A stretch of DNA of 64,000 nucleotides from Muscardinus avellanarius. Lineage: Eukaryota > Chordata > Mammalia > Rodentia > Gliridae. This document shows, piece by piece, positions 24,226 to 35,238 of the stretch. Numbering within the stretch: the stretch's first letter is position 1; the number at the start of each line of letters is the position of its first letter. The notes beneath the pieces are model-generated. The model was not told the origin of the DNA. It saw only the letters and a program-made list of their open reading frames with translations, and ran no database searches. The stretch lies in the NCBI GenBank assembly GCA_963383645.1, contig OY726565.1, forward strand, positions 29,412,966 through 29,476,965, read 5' to 3'. Made by a program: the position numbers and the translations under genes.

Positions 24226-24618
24226 TATGAATTTAGCATTTCTTTTTTATCTCTTATTGGCACATTTTAATCATACATTGATACAGTTCAGGATAATAGA
24301 GGCATGTGTGTACACAGCACTCATTGACCCCCTCCCCCAGCTCCCACCTGGCTCTCCCTCCCTCCCTCCTTACCTTCCCATGCTCAGCACAGTGGTGATT
24401 GTCTTGTATAAGTTTGTGTATGGACATCATGTTCATTGAGGTGTTTCCCTCTTAAAGTCTTCCTCCCCCTCCTGTCTTCCTCAGTTAGGCAGTTAGGTCT
24501 CCTTCTTCACTCTACTAAGGTTTCTCCTTTGTCTGGAGTCCCTCCTATGTACCACTTTCTTAATAACTTTGGTACATTGTCACATAGATCCACATTCCCC
24601 CCCTCCCTCTAACCCCCT
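24226..24618 (-). mobile_element. L1 3' end fragment
   Basis: Inverted L1 3' UTR: cttattggcacattttaatc at the 3' end, then the C-rich inverted purine tract (ctccctccctccttacctt), then ttcctcagttaggcagttag. Matches the layout of the other L1 3' ends in the window. Confidence 0.8.
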
Positions 24619-24803
24619 CACTGGATATTAAACTGAAAGTATTGTACCTTCTAGCTATACTCCTAGCCCATTTTAATTCTTTTTTTTTTAAACAAGGTCT
24701 CAGTAGGTTGCTAAGAGTCTCCCTATATTGCTGAGGCTGGTTTTGAATCTACAATAAGCATCCTGAGTGTTGATATTATAGGTGTGCATCACCATGCCCA
24801 CCT
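24619..24803 (-). mobile_element. B1-dID SINE, diverged
   Basis: Inverted dID half (ggatattaaactgaaagtat, ttctagctatactcctagcc), T-rich linker, then the inverted B1 half with ggtttgctaag-type motifs to caccatgcccacc. It directly abuts the L1 3' end. Confidence 0.75.
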
Positions 24804-26616
24804 ACAAATTTGATTTTCAAAGGTCTTCATGAAGTCCTTTCAATATGCCAAATGACAGACAAGAGACAAAAGTTGTATAATTTTCATTCCTTTGGGAGAA
24901 ATTGTCATAAGCTGCAAATAAATAAGTGAAAAAAAAAACAAGAAAAAAAATAATCAAGTGACAGTTTTATATCTTTTTCTTCAAATAGTAAAGATAAGAA
25001 GTACTTTAAACAGAAAGAAAAAGATGGGAAAACAACAACAACAACAACAACAACAAAAAATGCATCTTCCGAAGGGAATATTTTTCTTTGATAGCTATCA
25101 AACCACACAATCCACATATATCTTTCCATCAAATAGGAGCTCTCACTTTAAGCAATGCAAGAAGTACTGATTAGAAGACATTATAGGGTTGAAGGTATTG
25201 TAGCTAGTGGCAAAAAATAGGGAACGTAAAGCATGTGTAAGAACCAGGCAGGCAGATTCCATCTCTCTTTCCCAACATCAAAGTAAATTTGTGAGAACAT
25301 GGCAAATATATTACTAGTACATATTTGAAAATGAGAACACATTTTCTTTGTAGCCCAATTGCCTGCCATTCCCTTAGTAGAAAACCTGATCCCAGTGCAA
25401 ATAGCGATAGCAGCAAATATCCTGACTTGCTCTTTGGTGACAGTCAAATGAAATTCCATAGGAAATGGATGGGCAGAGAAAGTGCGCCATATCTCTGTTG
25501 GAGTGGTCTAGTCTCAGCCACCAGGCCTTGACTGCTGGAAAGACTGAGGACAGTAGTATAGGGCCTACTATACTCCAGTATTTGTGGTATATGGGTGTTT
25601 GGGGTAAGTAAACTCAAAGCTTTCTTTCTTCTTTCTTCTAGTCCATGGAAAGGATTGATAATAAAGTTATCCATGAAATACTAAGAAGAATATTTGGTGG
25701 GAGGAGTAAGAGATTATCAATAAAACCTTTTTATAGTAACTTTTTGCTGAGGGGCATAATTTCATTTTGTTTTCTGCGGTTATGCTGGTTGGTAAATATA
25801 AGTCTTCAAGGCTTTTCTCAGTTACTAATGAGAAAATTAAACAGAAAGAAATGCTACTAAGTCCTAATTAGCATCAGACTAGGCTGATGGGAAATGAAGC
25901 TGGCCACGTACACTGGCATAGCTCTTTGGTTTAGGGGTAGCTCTTTGGCTTACTCCTCACTCCCCAGCGGAAGAGAAGAATAAGTTACAAGAACAGCCCT
26001 TGAATATGGTCAGGTTGTTTGCCTGGCCTCTTTCTTTCTGAGCCTGTGTTGAAGAGAATACTGGTATTCCAGAGGCCCAGTAGGCCGTCTTATTAACACA
26101 GTGAGAGTTTCAACTGGCACTTACAAAGTACTGATCACAGGACACAATATTTAATGCAGGCATCAGGCTATGTAGAAAGAAAATAGTATGTACTCATAAA
26201 TACCGGGTGTCTGGATAGATGAATTACATCCCTTTCATCTTGTGCTCTAATAAGTGATTGGGCAAAGATTTGGAAACTGGGAGTTTTGATCAAATCTCTA
26301 TCCATCAGAGATAAAATTCATAGCATGTTAGTCCTAGAAAATCCATACATATCTATTGGCCTATCTCTAGAAACCTGGTTTTATGGCCAATCAGGTAACT
26401 GTCAGACATATTATAAAAGTTCAGGCTAAGTTGAGCTGCAACTTCACTTAATATTTAAACTTACTTTGGAGTGATCATGACAATTCTAATTTAATCCTAT
26501 TCTTTGACAATCTCTAGATGCCACTAGGGAATACAATTGATTTAAATTTTTCTCATTTATCTGACATTCTTGAGACCTTTAAAATTGACCAAGTCAGGAT
26601 GGGAAGCAATGATATG
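24804..26616. other. Spacer with (CAA)n
   Basis: Unique-looking DNA with a (CAA)n run at 25,031-25,056 and A-rich stretches at 24,928-24,950. Several 60-92 codon open frames overlap on both strands at 25,180-25,860. None has recognisable domains or splice support. Confidence 0.4.
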
Positions 26617-26633
26617 TTTACTGAGCAATTTTT

Positions 26634-26779
26634 TTTTATTGGTGCACTGTATTCATACATCATAATGGGATACAAACTTTTGTAGACATACATGCACAAG
26701 TCACCCAGTCAGCCCCCACCCGAACCCCACCCATTCTCTTCCCATCCCTCCTTCCCATGCTTGGCTTAGTGGTTGACAT
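26634..26779 (-). mobile_element. L1 3' UTR part of chimeric insertion
   Basis: Inverted L1 3' end: attggtgcactgtattcata, then cccattctcttcccatccct, ending at gcttggcttagtggttgaca. Similarity to the L1 3' UTR at 14,400-14,540 stops there. Confidence 0.85.
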
Positions 26780-26989
26780 CTAGTATTATAGCAATTTATC
26801 CAAAATTAAAAATGATAATCTCACATAACAGTTTCATTTGTCTGATACCAAGCTTTTGATGACTTTAAGATAACATTTCAATATTTCTTTTTGCTCTCTT
26901 TCTTACCAGAGAATATTTTTTTTCTATTTTTTTAGGTGAAACTATCATATATTTATATATTTATTTTTCAGAAAAAATCTATCCTAATA

Positions 26990-27665
26990 TGGAATATGGA
27001 TTCTAGATACCCAAAATGATCTTGAAAAAGAACAAAGCTAGCAGATATATATTTTCTGATTTCAAACCATATAAAGCTACAATAATTGAAACAGTGTAGT
27101 ACTGTTCTAAAGGCAGATATATAAACCATTGGAGTTAAATACAAGCCTAGAGCTAAATTCTTCCCTATATTGTCAAGTTATTTTTGACAAGGTTTCCACA
27201 AACATTTGGTGGTGGAAATAAAAATCTTTTAACTAAATATTGTTAAAAAATAATAATTACATGGAAAAGAATAAAATTGGACCCTTACCTAATCCCATAT
27301 ACAAGTATTAACTCAAAATAGATAAAAGACCTAAATATAAATCTTAAGACTATAAACTTTTAGAAGAAAATCTGGGTCATAAAACCTCACAACATTGAAA
27401 TTGGCAGTGATTTCTTGGATATGATTTCAGTGGCACAGGCAACAAAAGGGTATACAAACTCCCTAAAAAATAAAAAAATATTGTATATCCAAAGACAATG
27501 TAAACAGGTTAAAAGTTACTAATAGAATTGGATAAAATATTTCCAAATGCTATATCTGAAGGTATATTAATATTCCAACTAGAAATCCTAAAAATTAACA
27601 ATAAAGGCAAACAATACAATTTAGAGATAGGTAAAAGACTAACATAAATAATGAATCTCCACAGA
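26990..27665 (+). mobile_element. Older L1 ORF2 fragment (opposite strand)
   Basis: Corresponds to the reverse-transcriptase C-terminal part of an old mammalian L1. Motifs in order: aagctacaataattgaaaca, gttatttttgacaaggtttc, attggacccttacctaatcc, gataaaagacctaaatataa. It is much more diverged than the flanking minus-strand L1 pieces and has many stops. Confidence 0.8.
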
Positions 27666-27667
27666 TA

Positions 27668-28636
27668 ACCAATCTTATTTGTCTGTTGGATGGAAAATCT
27701 TGTTTCTCTGGTTCTGGTGTGTGTTACCTATTTCTTCTTTGTAGTTAATCTCTTAGAGTATTTTCTCTAGCGCTGGTTTTGAAGACATAAATTCCTTCAG
27801 TTTCTGTTTTCATGGAAGCTTCTTATTTTTCCATCTAATTTGATAGAAAGTTTTGCTGGTTAGAAAATTTTTGGCTGGAAGTTGTTTTCTTTCAGAGTTT
27901 GGAATATGTTACTCCAAGCCCTTCTGGCTCTCATGACTTGGTTTGGGAAGTCTGGAGTGATTCTAATTGGTTTGCCTCTGAATGTCACTTGGCCCTTTGT
28001 TTTTGTTGCCTTTAAGATTCTCTGCTTGGCTTCCACATTGGTCATTTTGACAATTATGTGGCATGGGGATCCTCTTCTCCGATCCTGTCTAAAGGGAGTT
28101 CTATAAGTTTCCTGGACTTGTGTATCAACCTCTTGCTCTATGTTTGGAAAATTTTCTGCTATTACTTCCTTGAAGAGATTGTTGATCCCTTTGGTTTCAC
28201 TTTCTTTTCCCTCCTCTATTCCAATTATTCTTAGGTTAGCTCTCTTAAAATGGGCCCATATTTCTTCAATGTCAGATTCCTGCTGTCGGATATTTTTTTC
28301 TAGATTAGAAACTATGCGTTCATTTTTGGAATGATCATCTTCTAAGAGCGAGATTCTGTTCTCCATGTGGTCTAATCGGTTGTTTGTACTTTGAATTGAG
28401 GCCTTTACTTCATTAATTGCATCTTTTATCTCTTTTTGGCTCTCTCTGAGTTCTTTTCGAAGCACCTCTATTGTTTCTACAGTTATTTTCCTGATTTGAT
28501 CTTCTAGAAATCTCTGAATTTCTGTTTTATCGGGTTCTGATGTTGTGGGGTTGTGGGCATTCATTGCTCCAGTGTTATTCCTCTTTCCCATGATTTTGGA
28601 AGTTTGTGCCTTCTCTGGGTTCTTCCTTTGGGTCAC
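27668..28636 (-). pseudogene. L1 ORF1 relic, premature stop
   Basis: Encodes the L1 RNA-binding protein. An open frame of 258 codons runs from an ATG at 28,636 to a stop at 27,860. It contains a coiled coil (residues about 40-125, with QSTNNRLDHMENRISLLEDD), an RNA-recognition-like domain (RANLRIIGIEEG) and the start of the C-terminal domain (RRAWSNIFQTLKENNFQP). The stop follows KIF, where the plus-strand copy continues with a tyrosine codon. Past it, the remaining C-terminal sequence runs on with frameshifts to about 27,668. It is better preserved than the 9.4 kb copy, but truncated. Confidence 0.9.
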
Positions 28637-28639
28637 TAT

Positions 28640-29388
28640 GACTTCACTTAAGGTGCTCTGGATCTCAAGTCTGTAGTATCTCAGACTCCACTACTCCTTT
28701 ACTGGGTTGTATCACAGAGTCTCTGACCCAGGGAGTCAATAGAGGCTGCTCTAAACTATGGGGGGGTGGTGCCAGGTTGCACGTTCTCCTATGGTGTGAT
28801 ATCTCTGCCACTGCCACTCCCCCACTGGGTCAAGTCCCAGGGAGTACAGTACTGGGATTTCTCTTCTGTGTCCCGCAATTTGACTCACTGTTCTTGAGTT
28901 CACAGATGTAGCTGTACTGGACTTGGTGAATTTGCTGCTGCTGCTGCTGGTGGCAATATGGCACTGCTGTTACGTCCTCGTCTGTGAGGCTGGCTTATTT
29001 CTTCTTGGTTTTGAGTTCCACTCTGAGTCCCTGCAGCGTGTGTTGAGCTCAGCCACTGGGAGCTTTAGATGCTCCCTGAGCTGAAAAATCCCGCCTGGCT
29101 GTTCCGCAGCGGCTCACCTCAGCTTGCTGTAGCCGTCCGGTGAATTCGCCGCTGCCGCCGGCAGTATGGCGCTGCTGCCTCGTCCTCGGGCATGAGGCTG
29201 GTGTATCTCCTCTGTGGCTCTTAGCTCTGTTCTCAGTCTGCTTTCTCTCTGGAGCCTGGTGTTTTTTTTGTTTCTCTGATGATGGTGTTTTCTGGCTATG
29301 AAAGGTGCTGATTTTGTGGTAATGGAGATTGGTTGTTAGCAGGGCTCTTAAGCCCCGCTTTTCTTGGTCACCATCTTCCCGGAAGTCC
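28640..29388 (-). promoter_or_regulatory. L1 5' UTR
   Basis: Starts at the plus-strand gaagtcc (minus ggacttccgggaagatgg). Contains two similar blocks: gccgctgccgccggcagtatggc (about 29,140-29,168) and gctgctgctgctggtggcaatatggc (about 28,931-28,962). These suggest an internal duplication in the promoter region. By family knowledge this is where the L1 promoter lies. A 140-codon open frame on this strand is not an L1 ORF. Confidence 0.75.
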
Positions 29389-29405
29389 TTTACTGAGCAA
29401 TTTTT

Positions 29406-29953
29406 GAACCTCTGGCAATATGACAGATTATAAGAAACCAGTAGTATTATTAGATGGTTTCTGTCCTCCAAAGCTTTCAGTTTGGTGTGAAAAACAAGCA
29501 GGACAATGAATACACAATATGATCCATGGGTTTTATTTAAAAAAGTCTCAGATGCTTAGTTCTAGGCATTCCAGAATAAAACTGGACAACTGGATTGTGA
29601 ATTCCTTAATGAAATTGGTTTGTATTGATGGGATATTTCTACTATTTATTGGAGCTCCTGGCATATATTAGAAGCTCAATAAGTTATTGTTGAACAAATA
29701 AAGGAAAGATTTCAGGTGGCAAGCTTAATAAGATAATGCCATGCAAAGAACATAATACATCCAAAGAAACCCATAGATCAGTCATTATGAGTATACAATA
29801 TTACAAAACATAATTTTGTTATAAAAAACCCCAAAATATATGAGCTTAGATATCCACTACCCCAAATGAAGTCAGGATTTTCTTACCCTATAATGATATA
29901 GCCCAAGTTTTTGTAAAATATTCTGTGGCAAATATGTAAATGATAGTGAATAA
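29406..29953. other. Spacer with L2-like 3' end
   Basis: The part at about 29,560-29,705 resembles an L2/MIR 3' end (ttggagctcctggcatatat, ctcaataagttattgttgaa). The rest is unrecognised. Confidence 0.45.
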
Positions 29954-30180
29954 TAGCCAAACATGGTGGCACGTGCTTATGATCCTAGTATTTGGGAAGC
30001 TGATACAGGAGGATCTCCGGTTCCAGGCCAGCCTCAGAAACTTAGCAAGGCCCTTGGTGACTTAGCAAGACCCTTGGTAACTTAGCAAGGCCTCTTATAA
30101 AAAATTAAAAATTAAAAATAAAAGGGCTGGAGGTGTAGCTTGGAGGAAGAATTCCTCTGGGTCCAATCCCTGAACTATAA
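29954..30180 (+). mobile_element. B1-dID SINE with expanded middle
   Basis: B1 head agccaaacatggtggcacgt. The middle motif 'acttagcaag' occurs three times at about 20-bp spacing (30,040-30,095) instead of the usual two. dID half with aggtgtagcttggaggaaga. Confidence 0.9.
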
Positions 30181-30242
30181 AACAAACGAACAAACAAAGC
30201 CAAAAAGAAAAAAAATGTAAATAATGTATAATATGTATAAGT

Positions 30243-30271
30243 AGTGTGTGTGTGTGTGTGTGTGTGTGTGT
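30243..30271. repeat. (GT)n microsatellite
   Basis: About 14 GT units on the tail side of the next minus-strand SINE. Confidence 0.95.
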
Positions 30272-30433
30272 ATTTGGTATTGGGGATTGATTCCAGAGGT
30301 GGGCTGGCTCTACCACTGAACTACATTGTTGACCCTTTTTACATTTTATTTTGAAACAGTGTCTCTTAAGTTACCCAGACTGATTTAGCTTTCCAAGTAC
30401 TGGGATTACAGGAATGCACCATGAGGCCCAGCT
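30272..30433 (-). mobile_element. B1-dID SINE
   Basis: Inverted dID half (ggtattggggattgattcca, accactgaactacattgttg), then the inverted B1 half to caccatgaggcccagc. Confidence 0.85.
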
Positions 30434-30437
30434 ATAC

Positions 30438-30676
30438 ATAGTTTTTTTTTTGTTGTTTTTTTGGTTTTTTTTTTTTGGTGGTACTGGGGTTCCTGGAAAC
30501 CCTTCTACCTCTGGGCTACACTCCCAGACCTATTTTATACTATTTTTTAAATTTGGAAACAGGGTCTCTTAAGCCAGCACGGCTGGCTTTGAACCTGCTC
30601 GATCCTCCTATCTCCGCCTCCCAAGTGCGGGGATTACAAACGTGCTCCACCACACCCGGCTTATAGTTTTTTTTTT
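30438..30676 (-). mobile_element. B1-dID SINE, young palindrome subfamily, with TSD
   Basis: Direct repeats atagtttttttttt at 30,438-30,451 and 30,663-30,676. Body: ggtggtactggggttcctgg, palindrome taagccagcacggctggctt, inverted B1 head ending cacacccggc. It inserted right beside the 5' end of the older SINE. Confidence 0.9.
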
Positions 30677-30974
30677 TTAAGAAAGAAAATTTTAATTTTC
30701 TTCTGTTGAGGAGTCAAATTAGTTTTAAATGTATTTGATCTTTTCAATACCAGATTTTATTTAGTTTGAGGGGGTTAATATTTTGTAGGAAGCATGAAAT
30801 AAAAAGGAGAAACTATTCTTAAGACATACATTCTTGTCTCTTTGTTTAGCAAGTTGTACTTTTAAGTAATTAGAACATTGAACCTTGCTAATTATTTCTT
30901 AATCACTGAATTCCAGGTGGTTTTCATTATTTTCTGTAGAAGCCAAACATGTAACTTGCTTTCTGTTGAGCATA

Positions 30975-31165
30975 GAATGCCTTCCATGTCAAAGATGGAG
31001 TTGCAAATATTTTTTAGAGGCGGTTTTGTTGGAAACTAGCTGGTTGCTGGCTGGGAGACAGAGCTTTTTGGTAAATGTTTGGTCAGTCTAAAAAGTGGTG
31101 ATGCTTCAACTCATTTCCTCACCTTCAGATAATGCCTGGAGTTGAAAGGTTACAAATCTGGTTCC
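30975..31165. repeat. Dispersed direct repeat, copy 1
   Basis: Shares an ordered series of motifs with 31,660-31,825: ccatgtc, ttggaa, ggctgggagaca, gtgtttg/atgtttg, ctaatgcc/ataatgcc, agttgaaaggttacaaat versus agttaaaagctataaat. Old divergence. Identity of the repeat is unknown. Confidence 0.6.
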
Positions 31166-31659
31166 TTCTTCCTGAATTTCTGGAATTTTCAGACAGGTCA
31201 GTGATAAAAGCCTTTTTCCTCTGAAAGTCCCATAAGTCTGGATTGGAAAGATAGGCTTTTTGAGCAAATTTTTGCTAGGAAAGCATGCTGCCCTTTCTGT
31301 ATGCTGCTTTCTGGCTTTCTTACCTTAAAATATCCTTGGAAGAATTATTTATGGCAGAGCTACTAGGATCATCTTCTAAGGGGTTGCTAGTGCCAGAAAA
31401 GCTAGTTTTGCTTTTAAAAATGGAATGTTCACTGGTGGACAGTAAGTGTTTAGACAAGAAAAAGGGCTTCAAAGGATAGAATTTACAAGTTCCTGGGAAT
31501 GAAGAGAAGAGGACTGATGAGCTCTTCCAGGTAACAAATGATAACATTGGCAAAGTTCAAAGTTGTAGGACATTGATCAGGAATCATCCAGTGATCGTTT
31601 ACAAGAAAAATAGGAAGATTATTCCTCTAAAGACACATCTGAGAACAATTCAAAGGAAA

Positions 31660-31825
31660 AGACCATGTCCAAAAGAGTTTTCTCTGAATTTGAATTTCAT
31701 TGGAAGCTCATCTCTGGCTGGGAGACAAGGCCTTTTGTGAGTGTTTGCACATTCTGAAAACTCAGGATGTGCTGATTTAAGTTCTCATTTTCCAGCTAAT
31801 GCCAGTAAAGTTAAAAGCTATAAAT
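31660..31825. repeat. Dispersed direct repeat, copy 2
   Basis: Partner of 30,975-31,165 in the same orientation, about 0.69 kb downstream. The best-preserved block is tggctgggagaca. The two could be copies of an unnamed repeat family or a local duplication. Confidence 0.6.
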
Positions 31826-32119
31826 AAATAGAAATTTAAAATGTTTGTAAAAAGTAACTACTCCTACATGAATACCTTCAATGACCTAGAAGTCTTGGTA
31901 GTAAGAACTTCCACTTGAAAGCAAGAAATGACTTTTAGGATGTAGCCCTATGGAATAAAACTGGGGTACTTTCTTGATTTGTTATGTTGCTTATTTATTC
32001 CTTTGTATATTTATTAATCTGACAGCTATTTATGACGTTTACTTAGTGCCAGTTAATAGTCATACCTACTGAAGAAATAGCTATATGTAAATAGACAAGC
32101 TTATATTCTTTTTTTGTTT

Positions 32120-32670
32120 TATGCTTTTTTGGGTCATTGTATTTTATCTCAATGAGGCTCAAAGTGATATAAACATACATACACATAACACTTGGTGTGT
32201 TTCCCTCTGAATCCCACTCTGCTATCCACCCCCCACCTATAAATATTAGTCAGATTGGTGGTGACACTTTCATATATGGACTTAGCATTATTTGGACTGT
32301 TTCTTTCTTCAGTTCTCCTCCCCCCTCCATGCCTTTCCTCCAATCTTTATACTATTTCACTGTCTCTTTCCTCATTATCTAAAGTTCCTTTTATTTTCTA
32401 TCTAAATCCACATATGACCGTTAACTTTCTGTGACTGCCTGATCTCACTTAACATAGTATTCTCTAGTTCTGTCTATTTTCCCTTAACTTTCTGTGACTG
32501 AATGGTCTTACTTAGAATAATATTCTCTAGTTCCATCTATTTTCCTGCAAATGACATAACTTTATTCTCTTTTAATGCGATATATATATATATATATATG
32601 ATAAAAATATGGGTATATACCACATTTTCATTATTTATTCGTCTGTGGATGCAAGTGAACCAAAGTTTCT
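32120..32670 (-). mobile_element. L1 3' end fragment with internal tandem duplication
   Basis: Inverted L1 3' UTR and ORF2 C-terminus (cagtctctttcctcattatc, ctctagttccatctattttc). A 63-bp segment starting ttaactttctgtgactg is tandemly doubled (32,421-32,483 and 32,484-32,546). A short (TA)n run follows at 32,579-32,600. Frames are broken. Confidence 0.8.
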
Positions 32671-32699
32671 ATGAAGAAAATTATAGTTAAGATAAGAAA

Positions 32700-33260
32700 T
32701 GGGGAACATGAGCTACTACAAGATATGTCAGGATATGCTGATGTTGATGGGTCCAGAATACAGGAATGAGATCAGTCAGGGAAGATAGGAGAAAGCTGGG
32801 TAAATGGGAGGTACATTATGGGATAGAGAAGACTGAGAAAGAACCAGAACTGTAGAGGGCAGGGGTAAGCGTGAGTGGGAAACCAGAAGTTGATGTTGGG
32901 TACGTTAAGTTGGAAATGCGTATCGGATATTCACATGGATTTGTTGAGTTGGCCCTTGGACAGCAGGATTGGAGCACTGGAGAAAGTCAGGGTTTTATAT
33001 ATAAATTCTGGAAGTCACAAGCATATGAATGTTATTTGAAGTGACAGAATTGGATAAGATCATCTATGGTATTCGAATGAGTGCACATGGAGGAGCAGGC
33101 TGAGGACTGAGGTCAGGGTCACTCCAACACTCAAGAGTCAGGCAGAAGAAGAGAAGCTAAGAATAGGAGCTTGGTAGCTGTGGCCAGTGTGTTGAGAAGA
33201 GAATAAAAAGTGCATGGTGTCCTCCAACCCAAGAGGCTAAAGAGACTGCCCACAGTCATC
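32700..33260 (-). mobile_element. L2 LINE reverse-transcriptase fossil
   Basis: Read on the minus strand it retains the order of the L2 reverse transcriptase. The region for the GVPQGSVLGP motif is at about 33,110-33,125 (tcagggtcactccaacactc on the plus strand). The YADD-equivalent area is at about 33,015-33,030 (cacaagcatatgaatgttat on the plus strand). Multiple stops make it non-coding. Confidence 0.75.
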
Positions 33261-34024
33261 TATGACAAGCACTACCAAAAGAGCAGTCCTGAGCAATGAA
33301 ATGAATTCGTCTAAATGGGAAATGAAATACTTCAGGAGGAAAGAACATATAATAAAGAATAAGAAAGAGAAATATTAATATTTTAGTTGGCCACTATGTC
33401 TCTGCATGTCCATAATACAGTTTCACTTTGGAACATTCCAAATAATGATTGAAATCTGAAAAGAATCAAATATTTACTCCAAAATTACAAAAGGAGCTTT
33501 GTTCTGTGCCCCAAAAGGCATTTATATCTGAAGTTTCCAGAGACTGCAGTTCAATGAAACTTGACATAATTTTAAATCCCTGCTTTCCATCCCCCCACCC
33601 AGTCTTCAGGCAGGTGTTGTGTATTTATTTGGTGTAAAACATGTTAATATTGGACCTCCAGAAATGAGTTCCAGAACAACATGCCAGAATTGGCCAGTGA
33701 AGGACACGGCTACCCTAGTCTTATCTCTAGTATTACAGCCATTAGCCTCTGGGAAGTCTGTTGGCTCAGGAATCTATTTTACCATCTTACCTCCACTGGG
33801 GAATCTGAAGCCATTCTCAGAGGGGACTTGATTTCAAAGCAGCACCATGTCTGTTCACCAGCACAACTACTTATATCTCAATTGCTTCTTCTTCCTTTCT
33901 CCATTTATTTCAACTTTGAGCCCAAGTCGAGTACACAAGCACTGGACTGGCAGCCACACCCAGAACAGTGGCTACAAGGGCTATGGAAACAGAGCTTTTC
34001 AATTTCCAGTCTGTGAGAACAGGG
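33261..34024. other. Spacer, nothing recognised
   Basis: Overlapping open frames of 62-111 codons lie at 33,449-34,086 on the plus strand, partly reading into the L1 fragment. No conserved domain or splice structure could be recognised. Confidence 0.4.
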
Positions 34025-34545
34025 GAGGCTGTACAATTCACAATAACCAAGTCATGGAACCAATCTCTGTGTCTACCAACAGATGAATGGATTACAAAAT
34101 TACAGGACAAAGACACTGAAATTCTTCTCAGCAACAAAGAAGAAAGTTATGTCATTTTCAGGAAAATGGATGAATCTAGAGATTATTATGCTAAGTGAGG
34201 TTAGCCAGTCACAGAAAGTGAAGAGTTATATGTTTTCTCTCATATGTGGAAGCTGGAGAGAAATTGGGATACGAGTGGGACTATAGATAAAGGAAGAAAA
34301 ACAGCAGAGGAGCAATGGTGGGGGTCTAGAGGTGGCTTGTGGCAGTGGGAAGGGAGAATTAATGAAGAAAACATTTGCATTGATACTTTGTAAATACATG
34401 AATTTATCAATGTCAATCATGTAGGGGTCGGGGAAGGGAGGGAGCTGGGGAAGCTCAAGTAAATGCTGTGTGCATGTGTGTCCCTCACCCTGGACTACAT
34501 TATAATGTGAGATTACAATTTACCAATAAAAGTATATAAGAAAAA
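34025..34545 (+). mobile_element. L1 3' end fragment
   Basis: Begins in the ORF2 C-terminus (gtacaattcacaataaccaa, tgaatggattacaaaatt, ttatgctaagtgaggttagc). It continues through the purine-rich 3' UTR and ends near gattacaatttaccaataaa followed by an A-rich tail. Confidence 0.9.
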
Positions 34546-35238
34546 GAATATGAAAAGCTGGTCAGCAGAAGAGCAGATTTGATCTGGAACAAACTGGTTC
34601 ACCATATCGTTCTTCTCCCCTCACAGACTTCTGTTTTCTCACTACTGGGCTTGCAGATTGCATGGGAGATTGTGATTTGCATTTCTGAAGCTGTGGATCA
34701 GGTCTGCAGAACTGTACCAGTAAATGTGAATGCTTTTCCTTCCATTCTGGATTTTCATACTTCTTACTTATTTTGTGAAAAAGACAGGGCCTTTGTTCTT
34801 TTTGGCTTTGTTTACTGTAGTTGGCTAATTCCATAAATCTTACAATTTTTCCCTTCATCATTATGACTCCAGTCTCTCAATTTAAAGTGTTCAAGTATAC
34901 TATTATTCTTCAATCCAATGCAAATAGAGCATAGAGACAAGGTACTAGACACAAAGCTGGATTCAAGTGAAACTATTTAAATGAAAAATTTAAATGAAAC
35001 ATAAGCTTGTTATGCATGATTTATACTTGACATAGTTGATTCACTAATGACAACCATTCATAAAGACTTTAGGAGAATTTGGAATGAGTTTGAAGTTACT
35101 CCCCTTCTCAAAATATCTCAGCATTCATTGAATCCTTCTTTTGTTTCTCCTCAGAGGCAAACTGTTTATCCTCCCTACAGGACTAATCCCTCATCCTGTG
35201 CTCTGCATTCAATTCCTTCATGCCTTACTTCAGCAATC
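34546..35238. other. Spacer, nothing recognised
   Basis: Open frames at 34,562-34,861 (minus, 99 codons) and 34,579-34,836 (plus, 85 codons) overlap in opposite directions with no recognisable features. Confidence 0.4.

Larger units (their letters stand above)
26617..29405 (-). mobile_element. Chimeric L1 insertion bracketed by TSD
   Basis: Direct repeats tttactgagcaattttt at 26,617-26,633 and 29,389-29,405 bracket the whole block. From its 5' end at 29,388 (gaagtcc on the plus strand) the minus strand has an L1 5' UTR and most of ORF1, down to about 27,668. At the other end, 26,634-26,779 is an L1 3' UTR with a T-run tail. The 0.9 kb between them is not the missing L1 interior: it carries an older L1 in plus orientation. 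ORF2 is absent. Confidence 0.8.
30677..32119. other. Spacer containing a dispersed direct duplication
   Basis: No gene is recognised. It holds two related segments of about 170-190 bp (30,975-31,165 and 31,660-31,825), listed separately. A 64/77-codon pair of overlapping open frames at 31,285-31,553 has no supporting features. Confidence 0.45.

Noticed and set aside
27860..28636. 258-codon minus-strand open frame as a host gene
   Set aside because: Its coiled coil and C-terminal motifs are those of L1 ORF1, and it lies inside an L1 with 5' UTR and TSD.
29049..29471. 140-codon minus-strand open frame
   Set aside because: It spans the L1 5' UTR and extends past the L1 5' terminus into flanking DNA. 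Not a gene.
33449..34086. Overlapping 62-111 codon plus-strand frames as exons of a gene
   Set aside because: They overlap in three frames, read into an L1 fragment, and have no consistent splice sites or recognisable domains.
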